From: Isochrysis galbana
Lineage: Eukaryota; Haptophyta; Isochrysidales; Isochrysidaceae
Direction: 5' to 3'
NCBI GenBank assembly: GCA_018136815.1
Contig: CM030939.1
Span: forward strand, 3,899,419 to 3,963,418
Length of the DNA: 64,000 bases
In this document: piece after piece, positions 63,840 to 64,000 of the stretch
Layout: every line of letters starts with the position of its first letter
How positions within the stretch are numbered: the first letter of the stretch is position 1
Made by a program: the position numbers and the translations under genes
The notes under the pieces: generated by a model
Seen by the model: the letters and a program-made list of their open reading frames with translations, nothing else
What the model was told of the DNA's origin: nothing
Database searches by the model: none

Positions 63840-64000
63840 GGATATTGCCGGCGACAAAGGCGCTTCCGATTGGAGCTCCAGGTGCCCCCGCAAAGAAGCT
63901 AAGGCGCGGTCCTTTTCCGAGCGTATGTCGTCATTTGCGAGCCCGGGGAATGCGTACGTTTTGAACCGAGGGTCGAGAAGAGTGGAGATATCTAGCTCGT
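63840..64000 (-). mobile_element. hAT transposase internal fragment, open at window edge
   Basis: The minus strand reads STLLDPRFKTYAFPGLAND, then a Glu/Lys-rich helix with RALASLRGHLELQSEAP. The LDPRFK motif is a landmark of hAT transposases and lies upstream of their C-terminal dimerisation domain. The frame is open to the edge of the window, so more of the transposase may lie beyond. The coding part is cut on its 3' side by the repeat copy at 63548-63835. Confidence 0.7.

Noticed and set aside
1-64000. tRNA, rRNA or snRNA genes
   Set aside because: I looked for T-arm motifs and conserved small-RNA cores and found none that I could defend. A covariance-model search would settle this.

Overview
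The window looks like nuclear DNA of a GC-rich, flagellated alga with a complex (secondary) plastid, most likely a haptophyte. The evidence is: a 4,319-residue outer-arm dynein heavy chain with an N-terminal Kelch propeller; other cilium-type proteins; a DUF1995 plastid-type protein with a hydrophobic signal-like N terminus; host genes with none or a few 100-140 bp introns that keep frame (mostly GT-AG, one probable GC-AG); and many G/C homopolymer tracts and small transposons. The species is inference.

Layout. 1-4.1 kb: an edge fragment, repeat copies, a 33-bp minisatellite and gene-free low-complexity DNA. 4.1-14.8 kb: a TPR protein, a four-exon giant TPR protein (6285-13194, minus; about 2,183 aa after splicing) and, divergently, a CFAP298-like protein. 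15.2-18.4 kb: transposon pocket with exon-1 modules, a G-rich minisatellite, a hAT transposase remnant and a LINE copy that has lost its reverse transcriptase. 18.6-35 kb: a small membrane protein, a three-exon coiled-coil protein and, divergent from it, the dynein heavy chain. 35.3-36.5 kb: exon-1 modules around a 0.65-kb AT-rich island with a perfect 126-bp inverted repeat. 37-43 kb: a sulfotransferase-like protein and a pseudouridine synthase fused to a THUMPD1-like domain. 43.4-49.5 kb: nested repeats, an ankyrin pseudogene, a GST-like gene and a LINE fragment. 49.9-56.7 kb: a Golgi glycosyltransferase and an SH3/EF-hand protein. 57-64 kb: more repeat copies, a small basic protein, a decayed Asp/Asn beta-hydroxylase gene, the DUF1995 gene and, at the right edge, another hAT remnant.

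How the genes fit together. Dynein, CFAP298-like (a dynein-arm assembly family), the giant TPR protein and perhaps the EF-hand/SH3 and basic small proteins would suit a motile flagellum. The PUS7-THUMPD1 fusion joins two tRNA-modification activities known to act on neighbouring D-arm nucleotides. The sulfotransferase and glycosyltransferase suit Golgi polysaccharide or scale synthesis.

The most unusual material is a dispersed family of modules. Each has a short palindrome, then almost at once an ATG, a short proline/basic peptide often carrying an (S)PKRPR-type nuclear-localisation motif, then a GT splice donor. At least five copies share the motif, and others share only the GC-rich body and palindromic ends. 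Two insertions are flanked by 16- and 18-bp direct repeats.
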